Shown here piece after piece: positions 34,444 to 42,307 of a stretch of DNA of 64,000 bases. The notes under the pieces are model-generated. The model had not been told where the DNA came from and made no database searches. It was given only the letters and a program-made list of their open reading frames with translations. This stretch comes from Pseudomonas sp. GM18 (GTDB lineage Bacteria > Pseudomonadota > Gammaproteobacteria > Pseudomonadales > Pseudomonadaceae), in contig NZ_AKJT01000087.1 in assembly GCF_000282195.1 (NCBI RefSeq), positions 62,001-126,000 of the forward strand, in the 5' to 3' direction. Position numbers and translations under genes: made by a program. Position 1 is the stretch's first letter, and each line of letters starts with the position of its first letter.

Positions 34444-34953
34444 ATGAGCCTACTGACACGCCTCCTGGCGCGCGGCACTGTCGTGCTCGCCAACTCGGCC
34501 ACCAAGCTTCAATCGCTGCAAATGCGCCTCACCGCCGGCGAAGTGAACGACGACATGGAGCACTTCGAACCCTACGGTTTCACCAGCAACCCACTGGCCG
34601 GCGCCGAAGGTGTCGCCACGTTTCTGGGCGGTGATCGCTCCCACGCCATCGTGCTGGTGGTCGCCGATCGCCGCTATCGCCTCCAGTCCCTGGCCGCGGG
34701 CGAAGTGGCGATCTACACCGACGAAGGCGACAAGATCCACTTCAAGCGCGGGCGGATCATCGACATCGAAACCGCCACCCTGAACATCCGCGCCAGCAGC
34801 GCGGTGAACATCGACAGCCCCGTGATCAACCAGACCGGAAAAATCGTCTCCACCGGCGATCAGATTGCCGGTGGCATCAGCCAGATCAAACACGTTCACG
34901 TCGGTGTGCAAGCGGGCAATGGCCAGACCGGCGTACCGGCGGGAGGGCAGTGA
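34444..34953 (+). CDS. Baseplate spike protein (Mu gp45-like)
   Basis: The spike forms the piercing tip at the centre of the baseplate. The 169-residue protein has an N-terminal OB-like region and then a beta-helix (ETATLNIRASSAVNIDSP). A near-terminal KHVHVG supplies the HxH motif that coordinates iron at the tip in Mu gp45 and P2 gpV. It precedes the gp46-like gene with a TGATG overlap, as in Mu. Confidence 0.9.
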   Translation: MSLLTRLLARGTVVLANSATKLQSLQMRLTAGEVNDDMEHFEPYGFTSNPLAGAEGVATFLGGDRSHAIVLVVADRRYRLQSLAAGEVAIYTDEGDKIHFKRGRIIDIETATLNIRASSAVNIDSPVINQTGKIVSTGDQIAGGISQIKHVHVGVQAGNGQTGVPAGGQ

Positions 34954-35351
34954 TGCTGATCAGCCAAAACCTCCACGCCGCACTGACCCGTGCAGTGCTG
35001 ATCAGCCTGTTCACCTGGCGCCGCGCCGCCGATGACGATGCCCTCGACGACGAAGAGCGTTTCGGCTGGTGGGGCGACAGCTTTCCTACGGTGGCCGACG
35101 ACCGCATCGGTTCGCGGCTGTGGCTGCTGCGCCGGGTCAAGCTGACCCGCCAGACCCAGATGGACGCCGAGTTTTATGCCCGCGAAGCCCTGCAATGGCT
35201 GATCGACGACGGCCATTGCAGCGCCATCGACATCATCAGCGAACGCCTCGACGCCCAGCGCCTGAACCTGCGCACGGTCCTGACCCTGGCCGACGGCGAA
35301 CGTCTGGACATCAACCCTGATAACAGTTGGCAGGTGATCTATGCCGTTTGA
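34953..35351 (+). CDS. Baseplate wedge protein (Mu gp46-like)
   Basis: This 132-residue protein contains RRAADDDALDDEERFGWWGDSFP and IGSRLWLLRRVKLT, the strong signature of the Mu gp46 family. It is comparable to T4 gp25 and attaches the sheath to the baseplate. The ATG overlaps the spike stop; a GTG one codon earlier is less likely. It overlaps the gp47-like gene by 11 bases. Confidence 0.9.
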   Translation: MLISQNLHAALTRAVLISLFTWRRAADDDALDDEERFGWWGDSFPTVADDRIGSRLWLLRRVKLTRQTQMDAEFYAREALQWLIDDGHCSAIDIISERLDAQRLNLRTVLTLADGERLDINPDNSWQVIYAV

Positions 35352-36384
35352 AACCCCTTCGCTGCCGGTGCTGATCAAGCGCACCCAAAGCGACCTGGCC
35401 AGCGATTCGCTGCGCCAGTCCGATGCGCAAGTGCTGGCCCGCACCCTCGGTGGCGCCGCCTATGGCCTGTATGGCTATCTGGACTGGATCGCCGAGCAGA
35501 TTCTCCCGGACAAGGCCGACGAATCGACCCTGGAACGGATCGCCGCACTGCGTCTGAACCAGCCGCGCAAATCCGCACAAGCGGCCAGCGGCAGCGTCAG
35601 CTTTACTGCCAGCGCCGGTGCCGTGCTGGACGTCGACACCCTGCTGCAATCGAGTGACGGTCGCACCTACAAAGTCACCGCCGCGCGCACCACCAGCAAC
35701 GGCCTCAACAGCACCACCATCGCTGCGCTCGAAGCCGGTAGCCTGGGCAATGCCGAGGCCGGCATGACGCTGATTCCGGTGCAGCCGATCCAGGGCATTG
35801 CCGGCAACAGTTTCACGGTGCTGGCGCCGGGATTGATCGGCGGCATCGCGCGGGAAAGCCTGGAATCCCTGCGCTCCCGGGTCATCAGTTCCTACCGCAT
35901 CATTCCCCATGGCGGCTCGGCGCAAGACTATGAAACCTGGGCGCTGGAGTGCCCCGGCGTGACTCGCGCGTGGTGTCTCGGCAGCTACCTTGGTCCGGGC
36001 ACCGTCGGCCTGTTCATCATGCGCGATAACGACCCGCAACCCGTCCCGACTGCCGCGCAACTGGCCGAAGTTCAGGCTTACATCGAACCGCTGCGCCCGG
36101 TTACTGCCGAGTTGCACGTGCTGGCACCCGTGCAAGTGCCTGTGACTTACCGACTGAGCCTGACCCCGGACACCACCGCCGTGCGCGCCACTGTCGAGGC
36201 GCAACTGCGTGATCTGCATAACCGCGAAGCGGGCCTCGGCGACACGTTGCTGCTGACCCACATCGCCGAAGCCATCAGCAGCGCCACCGGCGAAAACGAC
36301 CACAAACTCTTGTCGCCGATCGCCGATGTAGTAGCAGCCAATAACCAGTTGCTGACCTTTGGAGGTTGCGTATGGCAGGCATAA
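35341..36384 (+). CDS. Baseplate wedge protein J (Mu gp47-like)
   Basis: This is a 347-residue member of the baseplate J / gp47 family. It begins PFETPSLPVLIKRTQSDL and carries the conserved GGIARESLESLRSRVISSYR and IPHGGSAQDYETWALECPGVTRAW segments. It corresponds to T4 gp6 and builds the wedge ring. It overlaps both neighbours by short stretches, so the baseplate genes are translated as a coupled block. Confidence 0.93.
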   Translation: MPFETPSLPVLIKRTQSDLASDSLRQSDAQVLARTLGGAAYGLYGYLDWIAEQILPDKADESTLERIAALRLNQPRKSAQAASGSVSFTASAGAVLDVDTLLQSSDGRTYKVTAARTTSNGLNSTTIAALEAGSLGNAEAGMTLIPVQPIQGIAGNSFTVLAPGLIGGIARESLESLRSRVISSYRIIPHGGSAQDYETWALECPGVTRAWCLGSYLGPGTVGLFIMRDNDPQPVPTAAQLAEVQAYIEPLRPVTAELHVLAPVQVPVTYRLSLTPDTTAVRATVEAQLRDLHNREAGLGDTLLLTHIAEAISSATGENDHKLLSPIADVVAANNQLLTFGGCVWQA

Positions 36385-36971
36385 GAACCGCCGCGCAATA
36401 CCACGCCCAACTGCGCAGCCTGCTGCCCAGCGGCCCAGCCTGGGACCCTGAACAAGTTCCTGAACTCGAAGAAGTGCTCGAAGGCGTTGCACAGGAACTG
36501 GCCCGCCTCGACGCCCGCGCCGCCGACCTGCTCAACGAAATGGACCCGGCCGGTGTCAGCGAACTGGTGCCCGATTGGGAACGAGTGATGAACCTGCCCG
36601 ACCCGTGCCTGGGCGCCACCCCTCTGTTCGACGATCGCCGTCTCGCCGTACGCCGGCGACTGCTCGCGGTCGGCAGCCAGACCATCAGCTATTTCGTCGA
36701 GATTGCCCGCACCCAAGGCTACCCGAACGCCACCATCACCGAACTCAGGGCGCCGCGTATGGGGCGCTCGCGTTTCGGTGCGGCGCACTTCGGTACCTTG
36801 CAGGCGCAGTTCATGTGGACCCTCAACACCGGCGGCCGCCTGCTGCTTGGGCGGCGTTTCGGCGCCAGCTACTGGGGCGAGCGCTTTGGCATGAACCCGG
36901 GCAATGCCTTGGAATGTTTGATACACCGCAGCGCACCAGCGCATACGCTGGTTTACATCAATTATGACTAG
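36372..36971 (+). CDS. Tail protein, Mu gp48-like (DUF2313)
   Basis: The 199-residue protein contains YHAQLRSLLPSGPAWDPE, then ELVPDWERVMNLPDPCL and RRRLLAVGSQTISYFVEIA. This is the signature of the Mu gp48 / YmfQ family. It links the wedge to the fibre. The ATG overlaps the end of the gp47-like gene. The conserved C-terminal ECLIHRSAPAHTLVYINYD is intact. Confidence 0.92.
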   Translation: MAGIRTAAQYHAQLRSLLPSGPAWDPEQVPELEEVLEGVAQELARLDARAADLLNEMDPAGVSELVPDWERVMNLPDPCLGATPLFDDRRLAVRRRLLAVGSQTISYFVEIARTQGYPNATITELRAPRMGRSRFGAAHFGTLQAQFMWTLNTGGRLLLGRRFGASYWGERFGMNPGNALECLIHRSAPAHTLVYINYD

Positions 36972-36982
36972 AGGATAGAAAA

Positions 36983-38335
36983 GTGGATTATCCAAAGAGT
37001 GTGCCCGGCGTTGGGCTAGTGAATGGACAGTTTGTGGATGAGAGCCCGGTCACCGGGACGCCGGGATCTTTGATTCCGTCGACATGGGGCAACGCAATCA
37101 CGAGCGAGATGTTGAATGTGATTGCAGCGGCGGGAATGGCCCCCAGTGAGGTTGACCTGACGCAGTTGCTGAAAGCCATCGGTACCCTTGGCCAGTCTGC
37201 TGCAAGCAGCTTTGCCATCGACACCGGCACGGCCAATTACTACGTCTGCAACTTCACGCCGGCGATCTCCGCCCGCGTCGAAGGCCAGCCCCTGCGCTTC
37301 AAGGTCAAGACGGCGAACACTGGCGCCTGCACGATCAACGACGGCCTGGGGGCTGTCGCTATGGTTGGGGGTGCCCATTCACCCCTTCGAGGTGGCGAGC
37401 TGGTCGCCAACGGTGACGCATGGGTGCAGTGGAACACCTCTATCGGCGGCGGCTCTTACATCCTGCTGTTCTGCACTGGCGCGGCTGAGCAAATCGCTCC
37501 AGCAACGCAAAGCCAGCACGCGGCCCAACTGGGCCAGATAACCGGTAGTGTCACCAGCATCAGTGCGGATACCACGCTGACCGCCGCGCAGAAGGGGTTG
37601 GTCATTATTGACGCGACGGCGTCTAACCGGACGATCACGTTGCCTACCGCCAACGCGGCACTTGGCGTGACTGACTTCATTGTTCGTCGCTTGGATAACA
37701 CCACCAATTCCCTTGTTGTCACTGCGTCAGGGACCGACAAAATCAAATTTCACACCCACCTGAATGCGGCTGGATATTCATTCCTGGTCCTGATGGGGGC
37801 GTGCGATTACTGGCATTTGCGCAGTGATGGTGCGGGCAGCTGGTGGCCGGTAAGTCGTTATGACGGTACGCCGCTGGGTCGGTCGGTGCTTGAAACCACG
37901 TCCTCGTTGAGTCCCGGTGGTTACGGCGTCATGAACGGCGCGCTGTTCGCGCGGGCCGCTTTCCCCTGGTTGTGGGACCACGCGCAACAGTCAGGAATGC
38001 TGACCACGGAAGCCGCTCGCGCCGGCATGGAGGGTGGATGGACTTCGGGCGACGGTGCCACCACGTTCCGTTGTCCAGATGTCCGTGGTCGATTCCAGCG
38101 CTCCGCTGATGAGACTGCCGCAATTGACCCGAATCGTGCGGCGGGTAGCTCGCAGGCCAGCCAACTCGGAGCTCACAACCACTCCCTGCCCGGTGGAGGT
38201 ACGTTTGGCACGACAATGATGGGTGGTGGTACTAACAACTACGCGCAGTGGGTTGCCGGGGCCTCGGGGTACGCCGGAGGTTCCGAGACTCGTCCGATAA
38301 ACATTGCCTACCCGGGCCGAATTAAATTGATCTGA
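36983..38335 (+). CDS. Tail fibre protein with C-terminal collar domain
   Basis: The 450-residue fibre should decide which strains the tailocin kills. The N-terminus (MDYPKSVPGVGLVNGQFVDESPVTGTPGSLIPSTWGNAI in two halves) is the conserved baseplate-binding region. The middle is variable beta-structure. The C-terminus is a phage collar-type domain with CPDVRGRFQRSADE and ETRPINIAYP. The start is GTG after GAGGAT. The fibre-assembly protein follows after eight bases. Confidence 0.9.
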   Translation: MDYPKSVPGVGLVNGQFVDESPVTGTPGSLIPSTWGNAITSEMLNVIAAAGMAPSEVDLTQLLKAIGTLGQSAASSFAIDTGTANYYVCNFTPAISARVEGQPLRFKVKTANTGACTINDGLGAVAMVGGAHSPLRGGELVANGDAWVQWNTSIGGGSYILLFCTGAAEQIAPATQSQHAAQLGQITGSVTSISADTTLTAAQKGLVIIDATASNRTITLPTANAALGVTDFIVRRLDNTTNSLVVTASGTDKIKFHTHLNAAGYSFLVLMGACDYWHLRSDGAGSWWPVSRYDGTPLGRSVLETTSSLSPGGYGVMNGALFARAAFPWLWDHAQQSGMLTTEAARAGMEGGWTSGDGATTFRCPDVRGRFQRSADETAAIDPNRAAGSSQASQLGAHNHSLPGGGTFGTTMMGGGTNNYAQWVAGASGYAGGSETRPINIAYPGRIKLI

Positions 38336-38343
38336 GGTGTTTT

Positions 38344-38871
38344 ATGTCCATTTACATGTTTGATGCACTGGGTGTTTTGATTGGCCCGGTTTCTCTTCCC
38401 GAAGTTCCCGGCCTGGGCTTTCAGTTGCCGAGCAATGCCGTCGAGCTGGCTGACTTGTTGCCGACGCCTGATCCGGGCAAAGTTTGGGTGCTCGTTAACT
38501 CTATGCCGGTTCAACTCGCCGATCATCGCGGGACGGTGTACAGCGTGACGACCGGTGTAGCGGAGGAGTGGTCCGAGCTTGGCGAGCTCCCAAGCGAATA
38601 TACGTTGCTCCCTTGTCCCGGTGCTTACTACGTCTGGAGCGGTACTGAGTGGCTGCTTGATGCCGCTGCGGTCGCTCAGGCTCAGTGCAATGCGCTAATG
38701 TCGGCGGCCAATCAAGTTACTGCCGGCATGGTTAACGCCTACATTGCCGGGTTGCTCGATGCAGCGGATACGGCGACCTTCAAGGCCTACGCGGCCTACC
38801 AGTTAGCGCTGAAAAAGATTGAGCAGCAACCAGGTTACCCAACCACTATTGCGTGGCCGACCTCTCCATAG
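38344..38871 (+). CDS. Tail fibre assembly protein
   Basis: The 175-residue chaperone lies eight bases after the fibre gene, its usual partner position. It has an N-terminal strand-rich region and a Gln/Ala-rich helical segment (AQAQCNALMSAANQVTAGM). The typical C-terminus LALKKIEQQPGYPTTIAWPTSP is shared in part with the orphan protein at 26073-26480. It probably helps fold or attach the fibre. Confidence 0.85.
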   Translation: MSIYMFDALGVLIGPVSLPEVPGLGFQLPSNAVELADLLPTPDPGKVWVLVNSMPVQLADHRGTVYSVTTGVAEEWSELGELPSEYTLLPCPGAYYVWSGTEWLLDAAAVAQAQCNALMSAANQVTAGMVNAYIAGLLDAADTATFKAYAAYQLALKKIEQQPGYPTTIAWPTSP

Positions 38872-38929
38872 CCGAGAGCGCAATTCCGATGCCCGCCAAG
38901 TGCCGGATTATTTTTTCCCGGAGAAAAGT

Positions 38930-39553
38930 ATGCCCATCACCCAGCAGCAGTTGCTGCAGATCCTCCCGAACGCCGGCCCAGTTGCCGGCGTTTTTGTTCC
39001 TGTCCTGAATACAGCCATGGTCCGGTTTCAGATCATCACGGCCAGGCGAATCGCGGCCTTCATCGCGCAGATAGGACATGAGTCCGGGCAACTCACCCGC
39101 GTCGTTGAGAACTTGAACTACGATGCGCCGGGTCTGATGGCGACGTGGCCAAGCCGGTTCCCGGCTGATTTGGCTGCTGCGCGCGCGCGTCAGCCGGAGA
39201 AGATCGCGAACATTGCCTATGCCTCGCGCATGGGTAATGGCAATGCCGCGAGCGGTGATGGGTGGACATATCGCGGTCGCGGCCTGATCCAGATCACCGG
39301 CCGAGCAAACTATCAGGAGTGCGGTGATGACCTCGGTATTGACCTTATCGGCAATCCAGATCTCCTGATACAACCGCAGTACGCCGCGCTGTCTGCGGCC
39401 TGGTTCTGGGAACTGAACGGTTTGAATGAGCTGGCCGACCGCGACCAGTTCAACAGCATCACTCGTCGCATCAACAGTGGGCTTAACGGCCTGCAAGATC
39501 GTCTGTTGTTGTGGGCACGGGCGAGGGCGGTGCTATGCCAGTCTTCGGTCTGA
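38930..39553 (+). CDS. Endolysin, glycoside hydrolase family 19
   Basis: This 207-residue lysozyme/chitinase-fold enzyme degrades peptidoglycan to release tailocins. The catalytic Glu lies in FIAQIGHESGQLTRVVENL near residue 47. The family signature YRGRGLIQITGRANYQ is intact. It resembles the lytic enzyme of R-type pyocins. There is no signal peptide, consistent with release through the holin. The upstream in-frame extension is rejected; the ATG follows CGGAGAAAAG. Confidence 0.93.
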   Translation: MPITQQQLLQILPNAGPVAGVFVPVLNTAMVRFQIITARRIAAFIAQIGHESGQLTRVVENLNYDAPGLMATWPSRFPADLAAARARQPEKIANIAYASRMGNGNAASGDGWTYRGRGLIQITGRANYQECGDDLGIDLIGNPDLLIQPQYAALSAAWFWELNGLNELADRDQFNSITRRINSGLNGLQDRLLLWARARAVLCQSSV

Positions 39554-40071
39554 TGCCGGTTTCCTGCCGGGCAATTGGGCTTGTTGTGTTTCTGGCTGTG
39601 TTGACCGGAAGCTCGGCGGCGCTGGCCTGGCACTTCCAGGATTGGCGCTATGGCCGGCAACTGGCGGAACAGGCTCGCGTGCACACCGAGACGTTGAGTC
39701 GGCTGGCGCTGGCAGCGGCAACGCAGCAAGAGGCCGAGCAGGACAAGCGTCTGGCGCTTGAACAGCGTCTTTCAACCAGTGAACAAACCCATTATCGAGC
39801 GCTTAGCGATGCCGAACGTGATCAAGGTCGCCTGCGCGATCGTCTTGCCACTGCTGATGTGCGCCTGTCAGTCCTCCTCGATGCCCATGACGCTGCCTCA
39901 ACCTGTGCAGTGCCAGCCGCCTCCGGCGCCGGCGGCATGGATCATGGTGCCCCTCGAGCCCGACTTGACCCGGCGCATGCTCAACGAATTATCGCCATCA
40001 CCGATGCCGGCGACCGTGGACTGATTGCCTTGCAGGCCTGTCAGGCCTATGTCAGAGCCCTTGCTCGCTAA
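39535..40071 (+). CDS. Rz-like inner-membrane spanin
   Basis: The 178-residue protein has one N-terminal transmembrane segment (AIGLVVFLAVLTGSSAALAW, residues 12-31). A periplasmic coiled coil rich in Gln, Glu and Leu follows. This is the Rz i-spanin design, which fuses inner and outer membranes in the last lysis step. It overlaps the endolysin by 19 bases. An alternative GTG at 39511 exists, but the ATG at 39535 has GAGGGCGG in front. The Rz1 partner is encoded inside it. Confidence 0.85.
   Translation: MPVFGLMPVSCRAIGLVVFLAVLTGSSAALAWHFQDWRYGRQLAEQARVHTETLSRLALAAATQQEAEQDKRLALEQRLSTSEQTHYRALSDAERDQGRLRDRLATADVRLSVLLDAHDAASTCAVPAASGAGGMDHGAPRARLDPAHAQRIIAITDAGDRGLIALQACQAYVRALAR
39809..40024 (+). 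CDS. Rz1-like outer-membrane lipoprotein spanin (nested)
   Basis: A 71-residue frame lies wholly inside the Rz gene in another frame. It has a short signal sequence (VIKVACAIVLPLLMCAC) with lipobox cysteine at position 20 or 18, then a proline-rich region (LPQPVQCQPPPAPAAW). That is the typical composition of Rz1 o-spanins. Nested Rz1 is known for lambda and R-type pyocins. Confidence comes from lipobox, proline content and position together. Confidence 0.8.
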   Translation: MPNVIKVACAIVLPLLMCACQSSSMPMTLPQPVQCQPPPAPAAWIMVPLEPDLTRRMLNELSPSPMPATVD

Positions 40072-40151
40072 CATTTTGATCGATCCTGAACCTTGCAAGT
40101 GCGATTCGCTCGTGTACGGTAGGCCTCATTCCGCTCGATCAGGAGAGAGCC

Positions 40152-40652
40152 GTGAAAGAGATTACTCATCTGGCCGATCTACTCGGCAAACGCTTGCAGT
40201 TTCTCAATGCCCACGTCACTGCCGCCGAGTCCTGCACCGGCGGAGGGATCAGCGAGGCGATCACCCGCATTCCGGGGAGCTCAGCGTGGTTCGAGGCCGG
40301 TTATGTCACCTACTCAAACCGTCAGAAAACCCAGCAATTGAATGTCCCGGCAGAGTTGTTTTCAACTGTCGGGGCGGTCAGTCGCGAGGTGGTCGAGGCC
40401 ATGGTCCGAGGCGCGCAGGAAAAAAGCCGGGCGCGTTTTGCCGTGGCGGTCAGTGGTGTGGCGGGGCCGGATGGCGGTTCGCCGAACAAGCCCGTGGGGA
40501 CGGTGTGGCTGGCCTGGGGCGTCGGTGAGCAGGTGTTCAGTGAGGTTCAGCACTTTGCCGGTAACCGCGACGAGGTCCGCCGACAAACGGTGAAGGCCGC
40601 GCTAGAGGGGCTGCTGCGGCATGCCGCTGGAGAAATCTCAAATCAGGGGTAG
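40152..40652 (+). CDS. pncC: Nicotinamide-nucleotide amidase, CinA C-terminal domain protein
   Basis: This 166-residue protein is the stand-alone CinA_C domain, which deamidates nicotinamide mononucleotide in pyridine-nucleotide salvage. The active-site pattern AAESCTGGGISEAITRIPGSS and the GVAGPDGG loop are present. It is often annotated cinA in Pseudomonas. It marks the right border of the tailocin, with recA following after 83 bases. Confidence 0.94.
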   Translation: MKEITHLADLLGKRLQFLNAHVTAAESCTGGGISEAITRIPGSSAWFEAGYVTYSNRQKTQQLNVPAELFSTVGAVSREVVEAMVRGAQEKSRARFAVAVSGVAGPDGGSPNKPVGTVWLAWGVGEQVFSEVQHFAGNRDEVRRQTVKAALEGLLRHAAGEISNQG

Positions 40653-40679
40653 GCGATCCTGAAACGCTGTGGAATAATA

Positions 40680-40695
40680 CTGGCTACTTATACAG
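40680..40695 (+). promoter_or_regulatory. LexA (SOS) box of recA
   Basis: CTG-N10-CAG with an AT-rich centre (CTGGCTACTTATACAG) lies 40 bases before the recA ATG. It matches the gammaproteobacterial LexA operator and shares its TATACAGGTG end with the box before dinB. Confidence 0.88.
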
Positions 40696-40735
40696 GTGTT
40701 GGCCGTCAGGCCTTATTGATTACGTGAGGACTTTA

Positions 40736-41788
40736 ATGGACGACAACAAGAAGAAAGCCTTGGCTGCGGCCCTGGGTCAGATCGAACGTCAATTCGGCAA
40801 GGGTGCCGTAATGCGTATGGGCGATCAGGACCGTCAGGCGATCCCGGCCATTTCCACTGGCTCTCTGGGTCTGGACATCGCGCTCGGCATTGGCGGTCTG
40901 CCAAAAGGCCGTATCGTTGAAATCTACGGTCCTGAATCCTCCGGTAAAACCACCCTGACACTGTCGGTGATCGCCCAGGCTCAAAAAGCCGGCGCGACCT
41001 GCGCATTCGTCGACGCCGAACACGCTCTCGACCCTGAGTACGCCGGCAAACTGGGCGTCAACGTCGACGACCTGCTGGTTTCCCAGCCGGACACCGGCGA
41101 GCAGGCCCTGGAAATCACCGACATGCTGGTGCGTTCCAACGCCGTTGACGTGATCATCGTCGACTCCGTGGCCGCTCTGGTGCCAAAGGCTGAAATCGAA
41201 GGCGAAATGGGCGACATGCACGTGGGCCTGCAAGCCCGTCTGATGTCCCAGGCGCTGCGTAAAATCACCGGTAACATCAAGAACGCCAACTGCCTGGTGA
41301 TCTTCATCAACCAGATCCGCATGAAAATCGGCGTGATGTTCGGCAGCCCGGAAACCACCACCGGTGGTAACGCGCTGAAGTTCTACGCATCGGTTCGTCT
41401 GGACATCCGTCGTACTGGCGCGGTGAAAGAAGGTGATGAAGTCGTTGGTAGTGAAACTCGCGTCAAAGTCGTGAAGAACAAGGTGGCTTCGCCGTTCCGT
41501 CAAGCCGAGTTCCAGATTCTTTACGGCAAGGGCATCTACCTCAACGGTGAGATGATCGACCTGGGTGTGCTGCACGGTTTCGTCGAGAAGTCCGGTGCCT
41601 GGTATGCCTACAACGGCACCAAGATCGGTCAGGGCAAAGCCAACTCGGCCAAGTTCCTGGCAGATAACCCGGAAATCGCCGCGACCCTCGAGAAGCAGCT
41701 GCGCGACAAGCTGCTGACCCCGGCACCGGACGTCAAGGCTTCGGCCGTCAGAGAGACCGAAGACGACCTGGCTGACGCTGATATCTGA
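40736..41788 (+). CDS. recA: Recombinase RecA
   Basis: RecA performs homologous strand exchange and, as a filament on single-stranded DNA, stimulates self-cleavage of LexA and LexA-like repressors. The 350-residue protein has Walker A GPESSGKT at residues 65-72 and the highly conserved core through loop L1 and L2 (VIFINQIRMKIGVMFGSPETTTGGNAL). It ends in an acidic tail (TEDDLADADI). A LexA box precedes it. The in-frame codons before 40736 are not conserved. Its adjacency to the RecA-responsive tailocin is notable. Confidence 0.98.
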   Translation: MDDNKKKALAAALGQIERQFGKGAVMRMGDQDRQAIPAISTGSLGLDIALGIGGLPKGRIVEIYGPESSGKTTLTLSVIAQAQKAGATCAFVDAEHALDPEYAGKLGVNVDDLLVSQPDTGEQALEITDMLVRSNAVDVIIVDSVAALVPKAEIEGEMGDMHVGLQARLMSQALRKITGNIKNANCLVIFINQIRMKIGVMFGSPETTTGGNALKFYASVRLDIRRTGAVKEGDEVVGSETRVKVVKNKVASPFRQAEFQILYGKGIYLNGEMIDLGVLHGFVEKSGAWYAYNGTKIGQGKANSAKFLADNPEIAATLEKQLRDKLLTPAPDVKASAVRETEDDLADADI

Positions 41789-41796
41789 TCGATCCG

Positions 41797-42264
41797 ATGA
41801 CCGCCGTACTCGATACACTCGTCGCGGTGCGGCGAACCGCAATGGACCTGCTCGCGCGACGCGAGCACGGTCGAGTCGAGCTGACGCGTAAACTGCGTCA
41901 GCGCGGCGCCCTCCCTGAAATGATCGACACAGCACTCGACCGCTTGACGGAAGAGGGCTTGTTGTCCGAATCCCGTTACCTCGAAAGCTTCGTTTCCTAC
42001 CGTGCCCGTTCCGGTTATGGCCCTTTGCGCATTCGCGAAGAGCTGAGCCAGCGTGGCCTGCAACGTACCGACATTGAGCTCGCCTTGCGCGAGAGTGGTA
42101 TCGATTGGCAGGAACAACTGGAAGACACCTGGCGGCGCAAATTTTCCGGGCATTTACCGATAGACGCCCGGGAACGTGCCAAACAGGGCAGGTTCCTGAG
42201 TTATCGGGGATATTCCATGGAAATGATCAGCCGCTTGTTCAGCGGCCGAGGGATGGACGATTGA
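41797..42264 (+). CDS. recX: Regulatory protein RecX
   Basis: RecX limits RecA filament growth and activity. The 155-residue protein consists of three-helix repeats, with LLARREHGRVELTRKLRQRG, then SYRARSGYGPLRIREELSQRGL, then RFLSYRGYSMEMISRLF. It starts eight bases after recA, the standard arrangement, so it is probably co-transcribed and SOS-induced. A strong terminator follows. Confidence 0.95.
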   Translation: MTAVLDTLVAVRRTAMDLLARREHGRVELTRKLRQRGALPEMIDTALDRLTEEGLLSESRYLESFVSYRARSGYGPLRIREELSQRGLQRTDIELALRESGIDWQEQLEDTWRRKFSGHLPIDARERAKQGRFLSYRGYSMEMISRLFSGRGMDD

Positions 42265-42267
42265 CTG

Positions 42268-42304
42268 AAACGGCTCGCTATTTCGATAGCGGGCCGTTTT
42301 TTTT
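42268..42304. terminator. Intrinsic terminator after recX
   Basis: AAACGGCtCGCTAT pairs with ATAGCGgGCCGTTT around a short loop, then eight T residues. It lies between recX and the convergent LOG-family gene and can serve both. Confidence 0.88.
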
Positions 42305-42307
42305 GCA

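Noticed and set aside
24614..40151. Complete integrated prophage with attachment sites
   Set aside because: No integrase, excisionase, terminase or capsid gene was found, and I saw no matching direct repeat at the mutS and cinA borders; the 540-bp repeats at 25.96 and 26.50 kb only flank one small gene.
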